Below, in pieces: positions 62,446-64,000 of a DNA stretch of 64,000 nucleotides. Under the pieces are notes generated by a model, which saw nothing but the letters and a program-made list of their open reading frames with translations, was not told the DNA's origin and searched no databases. The position numbers and the translations under genes were made by a program. Every line of letters starts with the position of its first letter. Position 1 is the stretch's first letter. Source of the DNA: an uncultured Caldisericota bacterium (GTDB lineage Bacteria; Caldisericota; Caldisericia; Cryosericales; Cryosericaceae); NCBI GenBank assembly GCA_903871855.1, contig CAIQIK010000042.1:93926-157925 (forward strand), written 5' to 3'.

Positions 62446-63795
62446 TCAGTTGTGCTTGGCAAGACGCGAATGAATGTCAGCAGCTTCGACCTCTGTACCC
62501 GGCTTAGCCAGGAGAGCGAACATGTTGCGCTTGTACGCTTCTACGCCAGGCTGGTCAAAGGGGTTGATGCCAAGCATGTAGCCTCCTATGGCACAGGCGA
62601 CCTCGAAGAAGTACACGGCGGCTCCAAAACTGCGTTCCGAGACATCGGGTACGGTCAGCTGAAGTACGGGGACACCACCGTCGTGATGAGCAAGAAGAGT
62701 GCCGATCCTGGCATCGTGGTTCATGGCAGACAGGCTTCGACCGTTGAGATAGGCAAGTCCGTCCGACGAGTCCGAATCGCAGACGAACGGGACATCGACT
62801 GGGGCGGGCACATCGAGGACCGTCTCAAAGAGCGTTGGAGTCCCTTCTTGGACGAACTGCCCAAGCGAGTGAAGATCAGTTGTGAATTCTGCTGACGCCG
62901 GGAAGATCCCCTTACCACCCTTGCCCTCACTCTCGCCGAACAGTTGTTTCCACCATTCGCCGACGAAGTGCAGGCAAGGTTCAAAACACGCAAGCAGTTC
63001 GATGTTCTTTCCACTTGTGTTCAGAAGGCGTCGGGCAACAGCGTAATGAACGGTGTCGTTGGTCGCCACAGGTGAACCGAGGCTGGTAGTGCGCTGTTCT
63101 GCCGCACCTTGCAGCATCGAGCGGATATCAAGGCTTGCGATCGCGAACGGAAGGAGACCGACGGGCGTGAGCACCGAGTAGCGTCCCCCAACATCGCGAG
63201 GCAGGTCGAATGTGACCAAGCCCTCGTCCCTCGCAAGACTCCGCAGGGTTCCATACTCCGAATCGGTTATGGCTACGATACGTGCGCGTGCCTCTCCTGT
63301 GCCGAACCGTCGAATGAGCTCTGTTCTCAGAATGTGGAAGGCGACTGCAGTCTCGAGCGTCGTGCCGGATTTCGAAATGACGACGATGGAAAAGCGGCGG
63401 CCTTCAAGCCTGTGCAGTAGCTTCCGGAGTTGCCATGAACTGAGGCTGTTGCCAGCGAAGAGAATGTCGGGCAAGCTATCGGTCTGCAAACGGGAAGGCA
63501 CGCCGGCAAGGAATTCCAGGCCCGCTCGAGCCCCCAGGTAGGAGCCTCCGATACCACAGACGACGACAGTATCTGATTGTTCGCGCAGTACGGCAGCGAC
63601 GTGCTCGATTCTGTCCACGACACTATCAGGGGTGTCGACAGGGAGGTTGAGCCATCCAGTGTATTCGGAACCGGCACCTTTCCTGTCGATGAGGAGCTGG
63701 AGCTGCAGTGCTGCCTCTGTTATTCCTCTGTCGATCTGCTTGGCATCGAGGCGATCAAGAGCCCATGTGTCATCCAGTCGTATAGGTCCGCTCAT
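62446..63795 (-). CDS. pgi: Glucose-6-phosphate isomerase
   Basis: Interconverts glucose-6-phosphate and fructose-6-phosphate. It is 449 aa, the short bacterial form. It shows VCGIGGSYLGARAGLE, VISKSGTTLETAVAFHILR (phosphate site), DVGGRYSVLTPVGLLP, and the C-terminal GINPFDQPGVEAYKRNMF with catalytic Lys. ATG 63795 is preceded by GGAGG; nine extra codons in the longer frame are rejected. Confidence 0.96.
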   Translation of the reverse strand: MSGPIRLDDTWALDRLDAKQIDRGITEAALQLQLLIDRKGAGSEYTGWLNLPVDTPDSVVDRIEHVAAVLREQSDTVVVCGIGGSYLGARAGLEFLAGVPSRLQTDSLPDILFAGNSLSSWQLRKLLHRLEGRRFSIVVISKSGTTLETAVAFHILRTELIRRFGTGEARARIVAITDSEYGTLRSLARDEGLVTFDLPRDVGGRYSVLTPVGLLPFAIASLDIRSMLQGAAEQRTTSLGSPVATNDTVHYAVARRLLNTSGKNIELLACFEPCLHFVGEWWKQLFGESEGKGGKGIFPASAEFTTDLHSLGQFVQEGTPTLFETVLDVPAPVDVPFVCDSDSSDGLAYLNGRSLSAMNHDARIGTLLAHHDGGVPVLQLTVPDVSERSFGAAVYFFEVACAIGGYMLGINPFDQPGVEAYKRNMFALLAKPGTEVEAADIHSRLAKHN

Positions 63796-63820
63796 TCCAA
63801 CACCTCCACGTATCTCAAGC

Positions 63821-63848
63821 ATTGTAGGATTCTGCGACAGCGGTGCAA
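63821..63848 (-). promoter_or_regulatory. Promoter of pgi
   Basis: Minus strand TTGCAC (63848-63843), 16-bp spacer, TACAAT (63826-63821), about 26 bp before the ATG. Confidence 0.65.
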
Positions 63849-63912
63849 CACCCGCATCGACTCATCCAAGATACTACGATCCCTGTCAAGGGGTTAGGCA
63901 TGGATTGGCATC

Positions 63913-64000
63913 ATGTTCAAGAAGCCGGTACGTCGATTTGGTGACGTAGAGATGATGGGCGATGAGCAAGAGCTTCCTCATGCAAGCGACCAAGGCAACC
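63913..64000 (+). CDS. Possible start of an unidentified gene (partial)
   Basis: An ATG at 63913 opens 29 codons (MFKKPVRRFGDVEMMGDEQE...) that run off the window end without a stop. No ribosome binding site or clear promoter precedes it, and the sequence is too short to identify. Confidence 0.3.
   Translation, partial: MFKKPVRRFGDVEMMGDEQELPHASDQGN

Noticed and set aside
63900..63944. Short frame from the ATG at 63900
   Set aside because: It stops after 14 codons; the overlapping frame from 63913 stays open to the window end and is listed instead with low confidence.

Overview
The window is a gene-dense bacterial chromosome segment of roughly 55-60% G+C. It carries about 55 housekeeping and metabolic genes, with no rRNA, tRNA, CRISPR array, phage or insertion sequence visible. 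The Rnf complex, the MEP isoprenoid pathway, GatCAB, SpeD/SpeE plus an MTA-type deaminase, MutS2, a separate NAD synthetase glutaminase, a rubrerythrin-like protein and the AmrS-Memo-AMMECR1 triad together suggest an anaerobic, early-branching or thermophile-related bacterium. Caldisericota/Cryosericota or Thermotogota-like lineages would fit. That placement is inference from gene content; no database search was possible.

Layout. 1-8948 (minus): valS, folC, a membrane zinc-ribbon gene, then rnfC-D-G-E-A, probably one long transcription unit; rnfB would lie beyond base 1. 9452-13199 (plus): smc and a DUF503 gene. 13277-19621 (minus): a membrane-anchored propeller-like gene, ligA, gatC, gatA, gatB. 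19759-23561 (plus): tldD, tldE and a divergent phosphofructokinase. 23657-26212 (minus): lapA-like, queT-like, NAD synthetase glutaminase and nadE. 26296-26924 (plus): a CsoR-family repressor with a perfect 20-bp operator, and a thioredoxin. 27400-30919 (plus): hrcA, rsmE, mtaB, hit. 30916-34578 (minus): a helicase and a diiron protein, then a coiled-coil gene and a Roadblock/LC7 gene. 34916-41605 (plus): rpsB, tsf, pyrH, frr, uppS, dxr, rseP, ispG. 41728-45048: gltX (minus), a DUF2007 gene (plus), gdhA (minus). 45551-51200 (plus): speD, speE, an MTA/SAH deaminase, cinA, amrS, memo, AMMECR1. 51194-60901 (minus): pheS, pheT, mutS2, a DnaQ fused to a degenerate DinG helicase, and a C69 peptidase. 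61397-63795: a ROK kinase (plus) and pgi (minus).

How the genes work together. GltX and GatCAB could together make Gln-tRNA. SpeD, SpeE and the deaminase make spermidine and dispose of its methylthioadenosine by-product. UppS, Dxr and IspG belong to isoprenoid supply. ROK kinase, Pgi and Pfk-like proteins touch upper glycolysis. Rnf couples ferredoxin oxidation to NAD reduction and ion pumping.

The most unusual observations are as follows. A palindromic repeat family occurs in two intergenic regions and again, in frame, inside the radical-SAM domain of mtaB. The DinG-like protein has lost its helicase motifs. The phosphofructokinase has a changed phosphoryl-donor motif. RnfG carries two FMN-binding domains. 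A CsoR-family repressor lacks the copper-ligand histidine and sits next to a CIHC thioredoxin. gdhA has a lower G+C than its surroundings. Most promoters that can be read share a 16-bp spacer, and three genes look leaderless.
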